Assembly (NCBI GenBank): GCA_012064415.1
Contig: SSNU01000004.1
Span: 31,719-89,721 of the forward strand
DNA length: 58,003 nucleotides
Direction: 5' to 3'
DNA from: Gyrodactylus bullatarudis
Lineage: Eukaryota > Platyhelminthes > Monogenea > Gyrodactylidea > Gyrodactylidae
This document shows positions 11,365 through 22,362 of this stretch, piece after piece. Position 1 is the stretch's first letter. Each line of letters starts with the position of its first letter. The notes beneath the pieces are model-generated. The model did not search any database, had not been told where the DNA came from, and saw only the letters and a list, made by a program, of their open reading frames with translations. Made by a program: the position numbers and the translations under genes.

Positions 11365-13956
11365 TACATTTAACACAGGGAAAATGAAATTGAAAATATT
11401 AGAATTCAACTATTTATCCCTATTATATACGAAATATTTAAGTTCACCTTTGAATCGAATTCAATTTAAAATTTATCAATTTATATATTTAACATTGTCA
11501 TTTATGCTGGATAAAGTCAGGTAGTGTTTAACACTTTTTTTGGAAAGTACAAACTAAAATTCTTGTAAATAAATTCCATTTTCATTAAGTTATCAATTAT
11601 TGCGACTATTCTGTCGATAGAATTCCTACTTCTAGGATTATTCAGTAAAAGTTCATTCTTGGTTTATATATTTGATTAGGAGAATCTATTCCTAAATCTT
11701 TAACCAACATTCAATCATAAATTATCTCCATAACCTTAATCTATAATTAATCAAACATAACAATTAGAAATACAATGATTTGTCTATCTGATTAGAATGT
11801 TGCTTAATCATCACCATTGATGAACTTGAAATTAACTGCATTGATTCTGCAGAGACTCAGTGTCTAATTTAAATAATACTATTAGAGATCTAAGGGTTAT
11901 TAAAAGAAACTAATATACATTTCAACCATTTGGTACTCTGAATAAATTTGAAAAAGACTCTGAAAATCATCAAATATTTAAATGATAATTCTCTGTTATT
12001 TTAGTATAAGTGTAAATTACTTTTAACGCATATTTCACGATGTTTAATTTATGTTCATTATCAATAATCTCTTAATGCGCAAAACGAATAGCTATTGAGT
12101 ACGATTAGCTCCTTGGTAAATATTTTCCTATAGATGACATCAATAAAGTTTAAATATTTTGCTTTAATATTGAAGAAAATTCGATAATTTTAGTAGTAGT
12201 ATTCACAAAGCAAATATTTTTTAACGAAAATTTAGTTTCATTTATCGAGTCAGAATTATATTTGAATTGAGTATATAAATAGAAGGTGGAATATCAAATT
12301 AGTATATAGGGAGATTTTAAAGAACTTTATATCATCACTAGAGCTCAAAAAGTATATTAAAATGCTTATTTTACCCATAAATAATAATAAAATGTTAATA
12401 AATTATTATAGCATAGTACAGCACTGTATTTCATTCATATCAATGATCTAATTCCACATTTTTGAGGTAGAAAGATAAATTTCATGTTTTAACTGTTTGT
12501 TGAGTTCAAAAGAAACCTTGAAGATGAAAATTTTAAAATTATCTCGGTGTTTTAGATTGTAGTTTCAACATTAATTTATTTTCAATATAATCATTCGGCT
12601 TGCTTGTAAGAAGTTTTTCTGGTAAATCCGCAATAAAGTCAAACATTTTAAAATCAAAAAATATTATTTTTCAAATTTTTAAGATAATTTTCTGTATTTT
12701 TTGAGGCTCTCATCGATCACTCGTTTGTTGGAGGAATTAAACATTCAATTTAGCTTAACTCAAAAACTCCATTTTTTAATTTTCCACAATTTTCAAAATA
12801 TCAGAGATTTTTTAAAATCAAATCAAGAAAAAAGATTTTCTTGTCAAGACACAATAAATGTACTTAGTTTAGGATCCTGCAGAATTCTTATTTTCAGAAT
12901 GGTTCTTATAAATTTAAATTTTGCACCAAAATATTTTAACTTAATTTCAGTAAAATAGCTGCATTTAATGTTTTTATAGATAAAGTTTCTTATAAATTAC
13001 TATTAATTTTATCTTAATTTTCCCAATATACTAATCATAGAAAGCTATCATTGTCATTACCTATAACAGGCTGTAGTGAATTAATCAGATAAAGCTTATT
13101 TATAGAAATATTTAGTTTTCTTTTGTTTAAGTTTAATATGAAATTCGCGCAAGATTCCTGATTCTGAAGGATCCTAACTTAGTTTTAAATTCTTGAATTT
13201 TTTTCATGTAAAAATTATTCACGAACCTAATCAATGATTAGTAATCATGTCTATAGATATTCAAATTATGAATATACAGAACACCTAAACATGATTTGAA
13301 ATCATAAATCAGCTATTATTCTTGATTGGCAAGGGTTTTGTTATCACATCAATCTTGTATAAGAATCTCCATGAAAAAATGATATAAGTAACAATAATTT
13401 TCAAATAAACAACAGGTCTTATGAATCATCTTTCCTATGCATCACGCCATAACGATAAACTGATTTTATTATTTTAATTCAGAATCACTGTAGAAATTTT
13501 CGAATAGAAGTCAGATTATCTTATTTACTATAATTAAAATGTTACATTCAGTGTGAATCATCTGATTGTCTGTTGAGAGATGTAGGTATGACCTTGAATC
13601 TATGAAAGAATAATTTTAATTAATATTCCTCTGTCTAATATCTCTGAATACTGCATTCAAGGTTCTATGTAATGTAATAGTAAACATTGTATAATATACA
13701 GTAGTAGTAAGGTAATTGAAACCAGTTAATGATTGGCAAATTTTAATTTAACTTTTCTCTGTTGATTGATTAGATCGCAATTATTATTATCGTACAGCTT
13801 ATCTTTCAAAATAAGCAACCTTGAAAATAACCTACTTGTACTTGTACTTCCATGAAAAAAACCAAAAATTTTCTGAACATATGCTTTTTAACTCATGAAT
13901 TGTAAAATATTCCAAGCTAATTGTAAAAAGAATTACAGAGTTTTTCTCTCTTTCAG

Positions 13957-14247
13957 CTCATAGTGAGATATTTGTGAAACTGACGCCAAAACTCATTGAA
14001 ACAAGTCAATCTAAAGGTTCCATACCGAGAGGAATTATTTTTCGCTTCGAAAGAAACTTGTACGTGGGTCATTGTCGATTGGAATGCATCTTGGATAGTC
14101 AATGTCAAGCAATTCTTCAAATTTCGAAGCGATTCTCTAGCATTTGTAAATTAATTAAAAACTTTGAACTGAGTTCAAATGAACACTTGCCCGCTATAGA
14201 ACTGTCCGAGAAAAATTTTGATTTTGAGGAAAATATTGCACATAGAG
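13957..14247 (+). CDS. Exon C of host gene: cysteine-containing PAN/apple-like segment
   Basis: A strong acceptor (TTTTTCTCTCTTTCAG, ending 13956) and the donor AGAG|GTGAGG (14248) bound a 1-1 phase exon. It encodes HSEIFVKLTPKLIE, then GHCRLECILDSQCQAIL and SSICKLI, then an acidic end ELSEKNFDFEEN. The C-x3-C-x5-C and following C-K-L pattern resembles the core of PAN/apple modules, which mediate protein or glycan contacts outside the cell. The match is only to the spacing and I hold the domain name loosely. The exon follows directly on the lectin domain in the reading frame. Confidence 0.7.
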
Positions 14248-14296
14248 GTGAGGATTTTATCGTATTTCTAATAAAAATCAAGTTAAATTAGGATCC

Positions 14297-14973
14297 AAAG
14301 CTAATTGATATAAAGTTGGGAATCTATGATTTTTACAGAAATCTCATTTTTTCATCAAGAATTCGAATTTGTCAAAGATTTTTCGAAATCTTACTCATAT
14401 CGCCCATTTGATAAAAAAAATTCATTGTTATGAAAAATATGGTCATTTTTCAAATTTCGATTTGGCGCCAAAATCCCAATTTTTCGAACTTTGAACTGAA
14501 AGTTTTTATTGATTTGAAAGTTGTTGGTTGATCAAAAAAGGTTTTTTAAGGATCAAGATTAGACAAGAAAATCATTTCAACTGAATCTGATCTGATGAAT
14601 AACCTCATTATCGTTTGGGAATTGAATTCGTTTTTTTCACTACTTGAAAATTAATGGAATTTCGATAACTTAGAATCTCTCGAAAATGGGGAAACTGACG
14701 GTAATTTGACGTTGCTAATCAACTTTCTTGTCTACTCCTGATCTTGAAAAAATCTTTGGATCATCCTCCAACTTTCAAATCAATACAGATTTTCAGTTCA
14801 GTTCAAATTTCGAAAAAATGGTATTTTGGCGCCAAATGGAAATTTTAAAAATGACCATAGAATTCATAAAAATAATATTTTTTCAAATGGTAAAAGTGGG
14901 CAACAAAAGATTTTTAACAAATTCGAATTCTTCTGTAAAAATCATAGATTACCAAGTTCATATCAACCAACTT
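14297..14973. repeat. TA-type MITE filling intron 3
   Basis: The left end AAAGCTAATTGATATAAAG and right end rc AAAGTTGGTTGATATGAAC are inverted, both continuing into AATCTATGATTTTTACAGAA. TA follows at 14974-14975. The element takes up nearly all of the 758-bp intron 3 and stops 32 bp before the exon D acceptor. The frames 14728-14988 and 14914-15219 are by-products. Confidence 0.75.
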
Positions 14974-15005
14974 TATATCTGTGATTGATGTTGATAATTT
15001 TCTAG

Positions 15006-15173
15006 GGAAGATTGTACCTATGATACCAGAGGAAAGTCTTTCTACCTCAAATAATTCGATGATAAAAGATAGTTTTGTTATAAAATTGAAAGTAGACCCA
15101 GTTCGAGATAAAAATAGAGTCTTGAATTCGATCAAGTTGGAAGGAACCATAAACTGTAATTCTGATAAATGCA
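15006..15173 (+). CDS. Exon D of host gene: extracellular linker segment
   Basis: The acceptor GATAATTTTCTAG ends at 15005 and the donor A|GTAAGTT starts at 15174. The exon keeps the 1-1 phase and joins exon C as R-G-K-I-V. It encodes KIVPMIPEESLSTSNN, DSFVIKLKVDP and CNSDKC. No domain is recognised; an alternating strand pattern and two closely spaced cysteines near the end suggest a folded extracellular segment, possibly the end of the module begun in exon C. A MITE sits immediately upstream. Confidence 0.7.
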
Positions 15174-15612
15174 GTAAGTTAATGAAAGCTTTCCATTTAT
15201 GTTTGATAATTTTTTTCATTCAACTAGGGGTTTTTTGTTAAATTAAAACTACATTTTCTAACCAGATTTTAAAATGAATAATTCTATTCATTGGTGCTCT
15301 ACAACTGAAGATAGATGATACTAGGATCAAAATCTCAATATTTTTATTCGAATAGTTAGAAAAACAAGTAAGTTTAAAAAGTCACAACGATATAAGTTGA
15401 TTAGATATAACAAATGAAGAAATTAATTCGGATAACTTCACCAAGCTTATCTGAGTTATATTCTAAACTCATGTCGAAGCTTAAAAGAAGTTTATATTTG
15501 ATAAAATCTTCCTATTCAAGTTAAACTTTGAGCCTCTTTGAAATTTCTTTGGCTTGGTGGGTCATTTAATTCACTTTCTACTGGGTCATATTTTATAAAT
15601 TCAGAACAAATA

Positions 15613-17515
15613 CAGTGAATCAGCAAAGGGTCTTCACGTATAGTGGAATGACAAATCGTCAAGGGAGTTTCATGTATAGTGGAATGTTTTGATGTATGCT
15701 TTAATGTCTATAATGTAAATTTAGGCCCCTACACACACCCATGTAAAGTTTTACATTGAGACGTACAAATTTTTATGATAATTACTAATTATTTTTTACA
15801 CTGTAATTAAGTAGCCTCATCAGATTTATTTTACTCATTGACAACATGAAAAGAAAACGTCATTCTATTGAACAAAAAATAGAAGTTATTCGACAAATTG
15901 ATGATGGCAAATCAATCTTAGATGTTTCTTTGGATTTTAACTGCTCAAAAAGCCTTGTTTACATTCAAACAAGTATGCTCTTCTCGGTAGTATGAAAACA
16001 CAAGATTTATGTTTAAGGCGATCTTCGACTAGAAACTGTTACCAAGATATCGAAGAAAAAATTATTCAGATCCTTAATAAAAAGTCCCATCAAATAACCA
16101 GACAGATGGTTTTCGAAGTAGCAGAAAAACTCATTTCTGAAGAAGAATCAATGCTTGTTCTTTCAGAAAATTGGTACAGAAGATTCTATTCACGCTACAA
16201 ATCTGAGATCAATATCAAAAAATCTGCTAGCAACCTTGACTTAAGGAAAATCAAACAGTCTTAGATTTTGCGATCGAGCAAAAGTACGGAGAATCGAGAA
16301 AAATCTTGAATTATTCCTCAGTCTATAAGGATTTGGATGTTGCACTGTTTAACCATGTTATTTTTTTGCGTCGCAATAATGGAGTTATAAACAAAAAAAT
16401 ACTCAAGTTGAAAATCCAAGACCTCGCGGTGGAAAAGAATTTCGCTCTACCAAAGAATCTGAATGCATTTTTAAAATATTTTTTCGACCGCCATCGCTCG
16501 AATGAGAGGCAAGTAAGATATGCTTTTTTAAAATTAAAATTTAGATAACTGGTTCTCAGATGAAGGTTGCTGATAATGTTATTCGTGAATTTGGTCAAAG
16601 GCTCATGAGCATGGGCATTTTTGTGTGGAATTTCAATAGAATATTGAATGCAGATGAAACGTCGGTTCCGTCTGTGTTTCAACCTTCAACAACCGTAGGA
16701 GACTCAAGGGGTTATGGCGATAGCAAATCTAGAGTTACAGTTCTTCTCACAATAGACATGTTAGGAGGAAAATACAAGCCCGTGGTTATAGGCCTGTCCA
16801 AAAATCCGAGGGCTTTTAAGAACAAAACAGTTCATGTAGACTATATGAGCACCAAGAACGGCTGGACTACTACGGAAAGTTTTGCAGCTTATCTGGAAAT
16901 TATTAACAAAAATTGTCCAGAGAATTCTGTTTTGTATGTGGACAATTACCCTGCCCATAAATCTGAGAAGAATTTTGAAAATTTCCAGTAAGCCTCAATT
17001 TTTAATAATCCAGACTCAAGATGCTTCCTCCCAACTGTACTTCAAGACTTCAGCCATGCGATTCGTATGTAAATGCGCAATTCAAAAGACTTTATGAAGA
17101 GGTCCTTCTTAAAAGAGTCTATGATCAAACAAATGGAATTTTGAAGAAAAATCCTGTTGAATTCGATATCCTCGAAGTATGTGAGATGGTAAATGTTGCA
17201 TGGAGTAGAGTCAGCGAAGAAGTAATTGTTAAGTCTTTTGCTGAAACTTTTATAAAAGCAATTGTAAGCAAGATAAAATATTAACTGTATTCAAAGAAAA
17301 TTTTAAAAATTTATTCGTCTTAATTACAGTGTAAAAACTAATTAGTAATTATCATAAAAATTTGTACGTCTCAATGTAAAACTTTACATGGGTGTGTGTA
17401 GGGGCCTAAATTTACATTATAGACCAAAGCATACATCAAAACATTCCACTATACATGAAACTCCCTTGACGATTTGTCATTCCACTATACGTGAAGACCC
17501 TTTGCTGATTCACTG
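15613..17515 (+). mobile_element. pogo/Tigger-type DNA transposon with ~200-bp TIRs, in intron 4
   Basis: Near-perfect TIRs at 15613-15811 and 17319-17515 start CAGTGAATCAGC and are flanked by TA on both sides (15611-15612 and 17516-17517). CAGTG ends with a TA target are typical of pogo/Tigger elements. Each TIR carries two direct copies of a 16-mer, CACGTATAGTGGAATG (15635-15650) and CATGTATAGTGGAATG (15671-15686), mirrored at the other end, which look like transposase-binding sites. The inside holds a broken DDD transposase. The element lies in sense orientation in intron 4 of the host gene. Confidence 0.9.
15846..17284 (+). pseudogene. Broken pogo/Tigger transposase
   Basis: The reading starts at ATG 15846 (MKRKRHSIEQKIEVIRQIDD, the usual N-terminal helix-turn-helix of Tigger-like proteins) and stops after about 48 codons. 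It resumes in another frame at 15992 with the second, CENP-B-type helix-turn-helix (ENWYRRFYSRYKS). The catalytic domain runs in further frames: NADETSVP (first Asp, 16560 frame), VLYVDNYPAHKS (second Asp) and LPPNCTSRLQPCDSYV (third Asp, 17021 frame). All three acidic residues of the DDD triad are readable, but at least four frame changes or stops separate the blocks. It is a recent but dead copy; the intact TIRs could still be mobilised in trans. Confidence 0.85.
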
Positions 17516-17580
17516 TAGATTGTTTTGATAAATCATAATTTGTATTTTCATATACTGCAAATAAGTTGAATATTTAATGT

Positions 17581-17948
17581 GAGCTAATTGAAATGAAGTT
17601 GGTAATCTATGATTTTTACAGAAATCTCGATATTTTCATCATGAATTCGAATTTTTAAAAGAATTTTTGGAATCCTACTCATGTTGCCCACTTTTAACAT
17701 TTGAAGAAAAAATTTCTGAAGAAAAATATTTTTATGAAAAATATGGTCATTTTTCGAATTTCGATTTGGCGCTAAAATCCCATTATTCGTACTTTAAACT
17801 GAAAATCTGTATTGATTTCAAAGTAAGAGAGCAATCAAATTTTGATTTTCAGTATAACAATAAGACAAGAAAGCATATTCGAATTCATGATGAAAAAATC
17901 GGGATTTTCGTAAAAATCATAGATTCCAAACTTCATATCAATTAGTTT
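17581..17948. repeat. TA-type MITE, short copy
   Basis: The ends are inverted: AGCTAATTGAAATGAAGTTGG left, rc AAACTAATTGATATGAAGTTTGG right, and TA follows at 17949-17950. It is the same subfamily as 14297-14973 but about half as long. The frame 17667-17945 is a by-product. Confidence 0.7.
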
Positions 17949-17973
17949 TAATAGTGCAGTACCTATACTTAAA

Positions 17974-18220
17974 AGGTTTATCCACAATTATTCCGTTTTA
18001 GGCGCTTAAGTAATTTAATCCCAGATTCGTCTTTTTTGGTAAAGAATTAGTCCAATAATTAGTCGCAGAATGTTACAGCTTACAAATGGATCCAAAGGTG
18101 TATGCTTTATTTATTTGTAAGCAGTAACATTCAGCGACATGGGCTAATTCATTATCAAATAAGACGAACTTGGGGATATATTACTCAAGTCTCTAGAACG
18201 GAATAGTTGTAGATAAAAGT
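17974..18220. repeat. MITE with ~105-bp terminal inverted repeats
   Basis: Left arm (TTATCCACAATTATTCCG ... CTTACAAAT) and right arm (ATTTGTAAGCAGTAACATTC ... AGTTGTAGATAAAAG) are inverted with scattered mismatches, leaving a short centre near 18090-18115. It is a different family from its neighbour. Ends are approximate within a few bases. Confidence 0.7.
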
Positions 18221-18286
18221 TGAATATTTATTAATAATAAATTATTATTTTATACACTGTATTTAAAAAAAGATCTTCTCTTTCAG

Positions 18287-18679
18287 GTGTAGTAGACATT
18301 TATCAAAAAAATTCTGAAAATGCTACGTATTGCAATAAAATTGATCCCACAATCGCTAAGAATCTGGAAAAAACTTTAATATTTTGCTTGAATGATGAAT
18401 CATTGAAGAGTGTTAGCGAGCTCTATTTACGTTGGAGAGATTATGACAAATTCGACATGACAAAACACACCCTTCTCATAACCGGAGGGAATGTTCGATT
18501 AACTGACCAACATACATCCCTTCAAAATGATGTGAAAATGGGTATTGAGGATAGCATTCTAACAGTTACATCCAAATCAGTTGAAGAGAATCTACTTTTG
18601 AATACGACTGAAGTGGACAATAATTCAGAATATAGCACAACTGAATTGGTCACTTCTACAGAACATACTTCTACAGAGA
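18287..18679 (+). CDS. Exon E of host gene: Ser/Thr-rich stalk
   Basis: The acceptor CTTCTCTTTCAG ends at 18286. I place the donor at A|GTGAGG (18680), which gives phase 1 and joins exon F in frame; without splicing the frame runs to a stop at 18756. The exon encodes VVDIYQKNSENATYCNK, a helical region with SELYLRWRDYDKF, then ILTVTSKSVEENLL and a run rich in Thr, Ser and Glu (NTTEVDNN, TTELVTSTEHTSTE). The latter looks like an O-glycosylated mucin-like stalk; NAT and NTT are N-glycosylation sequons. It separates the lectin head from the membrane span in exon F. Confidence 0.75.
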
Positions 18680-18881
18680 GTGAGGTTGCTCTTTCATTTG
18701 ACAAGAAAAAAATATTATTTAGTTATTTAACACTTTCGAGACAGCCGAAAGGATAGAGAACTATTATGAAAAGAAGAAAGATGATGCTTTTCTTATGGGC
18801 ATACTCATTGAGATACAAATTCTAAAAATTGTTATTGGTTTTTTTATTGAAACCCTTGACATCATCTTCTTATTTTTAATA

Positions 18882-19320
18882 AGGCTAGTTGATATGAAGA
18901 TGAGAATTTACTATTTTTACAAAAAACTCATTTTTGGGATCAACATTAGACAAAGAAATCGAATTTGGCCAGAGAGATAGCGAAGATCTAATTCGATCTG
19001 TTTTCGAGTAAAAGTTAAACTTCCAGATTCTGAATAATTTGCCTTCGTGATAATCGAAAAATTCAAATGGTTCGATTTCCCACAGTAATGACGAATTTCA
19101 GTCAACTTCTGGAGGTGAATTCGATTTCCTTGTCTAATCTTGATCCCAAATATCATCGCTTAACTGTTTCGAATAATCGAAATCGATGAAAATTTTAGGT
19201 ACAAAAGTTGAAAAAGTGAAAATTTGGTACATTTTTGAAATTTAAGAAAACGGCTTAATTTTGGTCAGATTAAATTTTTTCTGAGTTTTTTCGAATATCC
19301 ACATCTAATTAGCTCATTAC
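18882..19320. repeat. TA-type MITE, reversed and right-truncated
   Basis: The left end AGGCTAGTTGATATGAAGATG follows TA (18880-18881). The interior is the same as the 10739-11364 copy in opposite orientation. The right terminal repeat is not found, so it is truncated near 19320. It fills much of intron 5. Confidence 0.65.
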
Positions 19321-20117
19321 GAATATTTTAGCAGGTAAAAGCCAAGCCACAAAAAGCACTCATAAAGTTATATTATGGACTCCCTAATATGGAGTATTCA
19401 ACTTTTACAAAATTATACATGCTAGAGAAAAATGTAATACATTCATACTCATAAATCAACTAGTTATATTAAGGAACTCATTAATTTTCAAAAGATATTT
19501 TTTGATCCTCAGATATTCTGCATTTAGAATCAGATTGAAAAATGAAAATGGGAAACATTGAAAACTATAAACCAGATCATACTTAGTTTGAACTCTTCTA
19601 GTTTCTACTTTTGGCAATATTTATGCCTTAAACCTTGGCAAGTGAAACAACTTTTATTTTCATAGACCTAGAAAGAAAAATTATTTTTTTCGCTTATTCA
19701 AGGAGTTAGATCATAGATAAAAGAGTTAGACGCAAGAACATCCTGGTATTAGCCAAAAGGCAAATTTTATTATTTTATTGTAAAATTCACGCCTTATTCA
19801 CGCCGAATACGAATCTACAGTTGTTTTAATGCAATAATTTTTGGTTCAGAAGTCATCGATCAAAAATTGGTTCGGTTTTTGATCTAAAAACAGGCTAAAA
19901 CCCCATAACCATAATAACAATTAACTATCTAAAATACGTAAACAAAAAAATGCATAAGCTAAGACCATAAAATATTATAATTTAAAATCATTAAGCAAAA
20001 CAAAATTGAACTTAAAACAGACTTTTAATGCTAAGCTTCGGACTGAATCATGTAGATCTTAAGGATCATCTCAAAATTTTGAAAAATTTAATTGTAAAAA
20101 TTAAATTATTTTTTAAG

Positions 20118-20386
20118 GACAAAAAGAACTACTATCAACCACCCGGGAATCAATCAGTACTACTCAATCTGTTGAAATATTTGAAAAGTTTAGTCAAACC
20201 AAAGATCCAATAGATGAAATTATTGAGGAGGGCTTCTTCAATACAAAACGGAATGTCGACAAGGCGACCACGCTATGGTTAATTGTTGGTATTGTTGCTG
20301 CTACATTTATTTCTATCATCCTATTTATTGTAGTAATTGCTTATAAATGTTCGAAAAAGCCTTCTTATGATTTTAGTATCAAGTAA
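20118..20386 (+). CDS. Exon F of host gene: transmembrane segment, short tail and stop
   Basis: The acceptor TTATTTTTTAAG ends at 20117; the two leading bases complete the phase-1 codon from exon E. The exon continues the Ser/Thr-rich stalk (QKELLSTTRESISTTQ), then an acidic membrane-proximal stretch (DPIDEIIEEGFF). A clear single transmembrane helix follows (TLWLIVGIVAATFISIILF and on to IAY), then the short basic tail KCSKKPSYDFSIK and stop TAA at 20384-20386. With exons A-E it makes at least 530 residues of a type I membrane protein. The tail has no ITAM or other known signalling motif that I can see. Confidence 0.8.
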
Positions 20387-20453
20387 CTAAATTTTGCAAA
20401 AAGTAACCTTAAATTTCTTCAAAATAATATTATTATGAACATCCCTATTTGTA

Positions 20454-20477
20454 AATAAAAGAAATTTTAAAAATAAA
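20454..20477 (+). terminator. Polyadenylation signals of host gene
   Basis: AATAAA occurs at 20454-20459 and again at 20472-20477, about 70-90 bases after the stop codon of exon F and before any other gene. Confidence 0.6.
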
Positions 20478-20479
20478 TA

Positions 20480-21586
20480 TTAACAATAAGACAAAATTAA
20501 CTTTCTCTTATTTTTAAATCAAGTTGAAATAAACGTCCTTTGATCCTCTATTGGCTCCGTATATTTTTGCACGTTGACTTGTATATCAAAAAAATTGATG
20601 CTGGCACAATTCGTGTCAAGATCCCTATCAAAGTTATTCAATTGCAGGGTTCGTGTCTATGAATAAATATCCAGATTGAGAAAACATCTCTTCAAAAATT
20701 TTTTTACTATTTACACTAAACATCCTAGAATTTTATGTAAGTTAAGGCAAAAAGGTCTATCCCTCCTAATAACTAGAAATTGTTCACTGACACATCTAAA
20801 TTTAATATTAGAATTGATTGTTTGTAATGATAAAGGTTCAAAATATAATTCAAAAAATCATAAAATCCAAAAGCAAGACGAGACAATCTGGGTTTCTGTA
20901 ATCGGCACATCCGCTAAGGTCCTTCGGCAGAATTAGTCTATAACACACACTGAGTAGAGATTTATTCCAAACTCTGCAACGACAACAAACCAAGTGCTAA
21001 ATCAATTCAAAAATATATCTAATATTCAGAGGCTTAACTATATTTAATGTAAAAGGTCTCGAAAAGGGGACTTATTCAGTCAAATTTAAATTAGAGTAAA
21101 GAAGATGTAAAGAGTAATCCAGTTCAGTTCTTAAATATGAGATTATTGGCTTTAGATCAAAGAGGTTATCATGATCTAAGAGAGCAAATTTAGAGACTAA
21201 AAACATAAACTGATTATGGAGAAAGTGAAATGAGTAAGCTGGAAAACGAAGAAAATAATTTTTAAGAACTGATTCGGAGAGAGATAGGCTGGGAAAATAA
21301 AAAAAATGCCCCAGGAATAGGAGCAAATGGTGGGATTGTCTCTGATTGAAAATTGAGGACCCCGTTCAAAATGATTCCTATCTCTCAAGAAAGGAACGAT
21401 GGTACACTAACATGAATGAGAAAATGAAAGGGGGAGAGTAAGTAATCATGAGGTGTGATTTCCGAAAAAGGGGGTCACTAGTTTTTTTTTTCAATCTAAA
21501 ACTTTTTACAAAGACAGTCTCGTCTTGGAACCTTCATTCATCTCAGATGAAATAATATTTTAGCTCGGAAATAGCTAGGAAACCAG
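20480..21586. other. Intergenic stretch with unassigned ORF debris
   Basis: There is an 86-codon frame at 20676-20936 (+). A broken frame runs about 21135-21420 (+), with readable ALDQRGYHDLREQI and ESEMSKLENEENNF separated by stops, like the coiled part of a retroelement Gag. I cannot name either. The minus-strand frames here are shadows. Confidence 0.35.
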
Positions 21587-21724
21587 ATAACTTTTTATTC
21601 TGTATCGAATGATGCTAATTTCATGATGATTAAACAAAAATAAATTGACTTTGTTTGGCTGAAGCATATTGAATAAAAATTGGCTAGACAATAGAGGATA
21701 AAAATAATAAGCCAATGCTGAAAT
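21587..21724 (-). repeat. Left copy of perfect 138-bp inverted duplication (inversion breakpoint)
   Basis: By eye this is identical, in reverse complement, to 25241-25378. It lies exactly where the PLE1 reading on the minus strand stops matching PLEs (after EKRMKG). The frame continues through the duplication as a meaningless hydrophobic stretch. See the paired entry. Confidence 0.85.
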
Positions 21725-22362
21725 CCTTTCATGCGTTTTTCAGCCTCTTTTCCATCAATTATACGAAACCTTTTCCTGTCAGATAAAAGCTCTTTGCCTT
21801 TCTCAATATAATCTGTTCCGCGAACCAAACTGATGCCTGTTCCTTTGTCAAGGTGACATAACATCACTTCGCGATTCTTAGCTTAGTTAGGGCTTCATAG
21901 TGACACTTTTGTAGTTTTGGAGCATCTGGATTTCTTTGTTTGTATTGAACCCATGTGTCTTTGACCACTGCGTTGAACCTTTCTCTGCCTTCTCTTGTGG
22001 ATGCCGTTATTTTCTCAGTGCAAGTGATGACGTTTTGAAATCCAATATCCGTCTCCACTTCTATTTTCGTCATATTGGGCATACAAAACTTTGGACCAAG
22101 GCTAAGAATTTGTCTGGTTGGTTTATCTAAAACTAAATCTGTAAAATTGAATCTATTGGCATCTAGATCATCCGGGAATAGGGAGTCAATTGGCGAATCC
22201 ACAATTGATTTTTCCATCGTTGCTAGATTACGTGAAGCCTCTTGATTTGCTATCTGGTTGAGTTTTGCAAGGAGCCTTTCCATCATTTCTGTGGGTAACG
22301 AGCTAACTTCTATTAACGATGCGATTTTATGCTTCTCATCGATTTCAATTTCCTTTCAATTG
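21725..22362 (-). pseudogene. PLE1 N-terminal part (inverted half)
   Basis: Minus-strand frames give MMERLLAKLNQIANQ, FNFTDLVLDKPTRQILSLG, KCHYEALTKL and, after a one-codon frame break near 21864, HLDKGTGISLVRGTDYIEK. These are the conserved N-terminal features of Penelope-like elements: the LSLGPKF block, and the K.DKGGG.VLM.R.DY.. block that precedes the RT core. It begins directly after the gypsy RT sequence and its 12-bp target duplication (22363-22374). The rest of this PLE is on the opposite strand at 25379-26378. It lacks the LPK.HK block expected next, so sequence was lost at the breakpoint. Confidence 0.8.

Larger units (their letters stand above)
9289..13956. other. Intron 2
   Basis: This intron carries the SINE at 9531-9708, the palindromic element at 9790-9937 and the MITE at 10739-11364. 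Between 11365 and 13956 I recognise nothing. Confidence 0.55.

Noticed and set aside
18882..19320. Core inversion between MITE copies 10739 and 18882
   Set aside because: The reversed core is explained by the whole second copy lying in opposite orientation with symmetrical ends.
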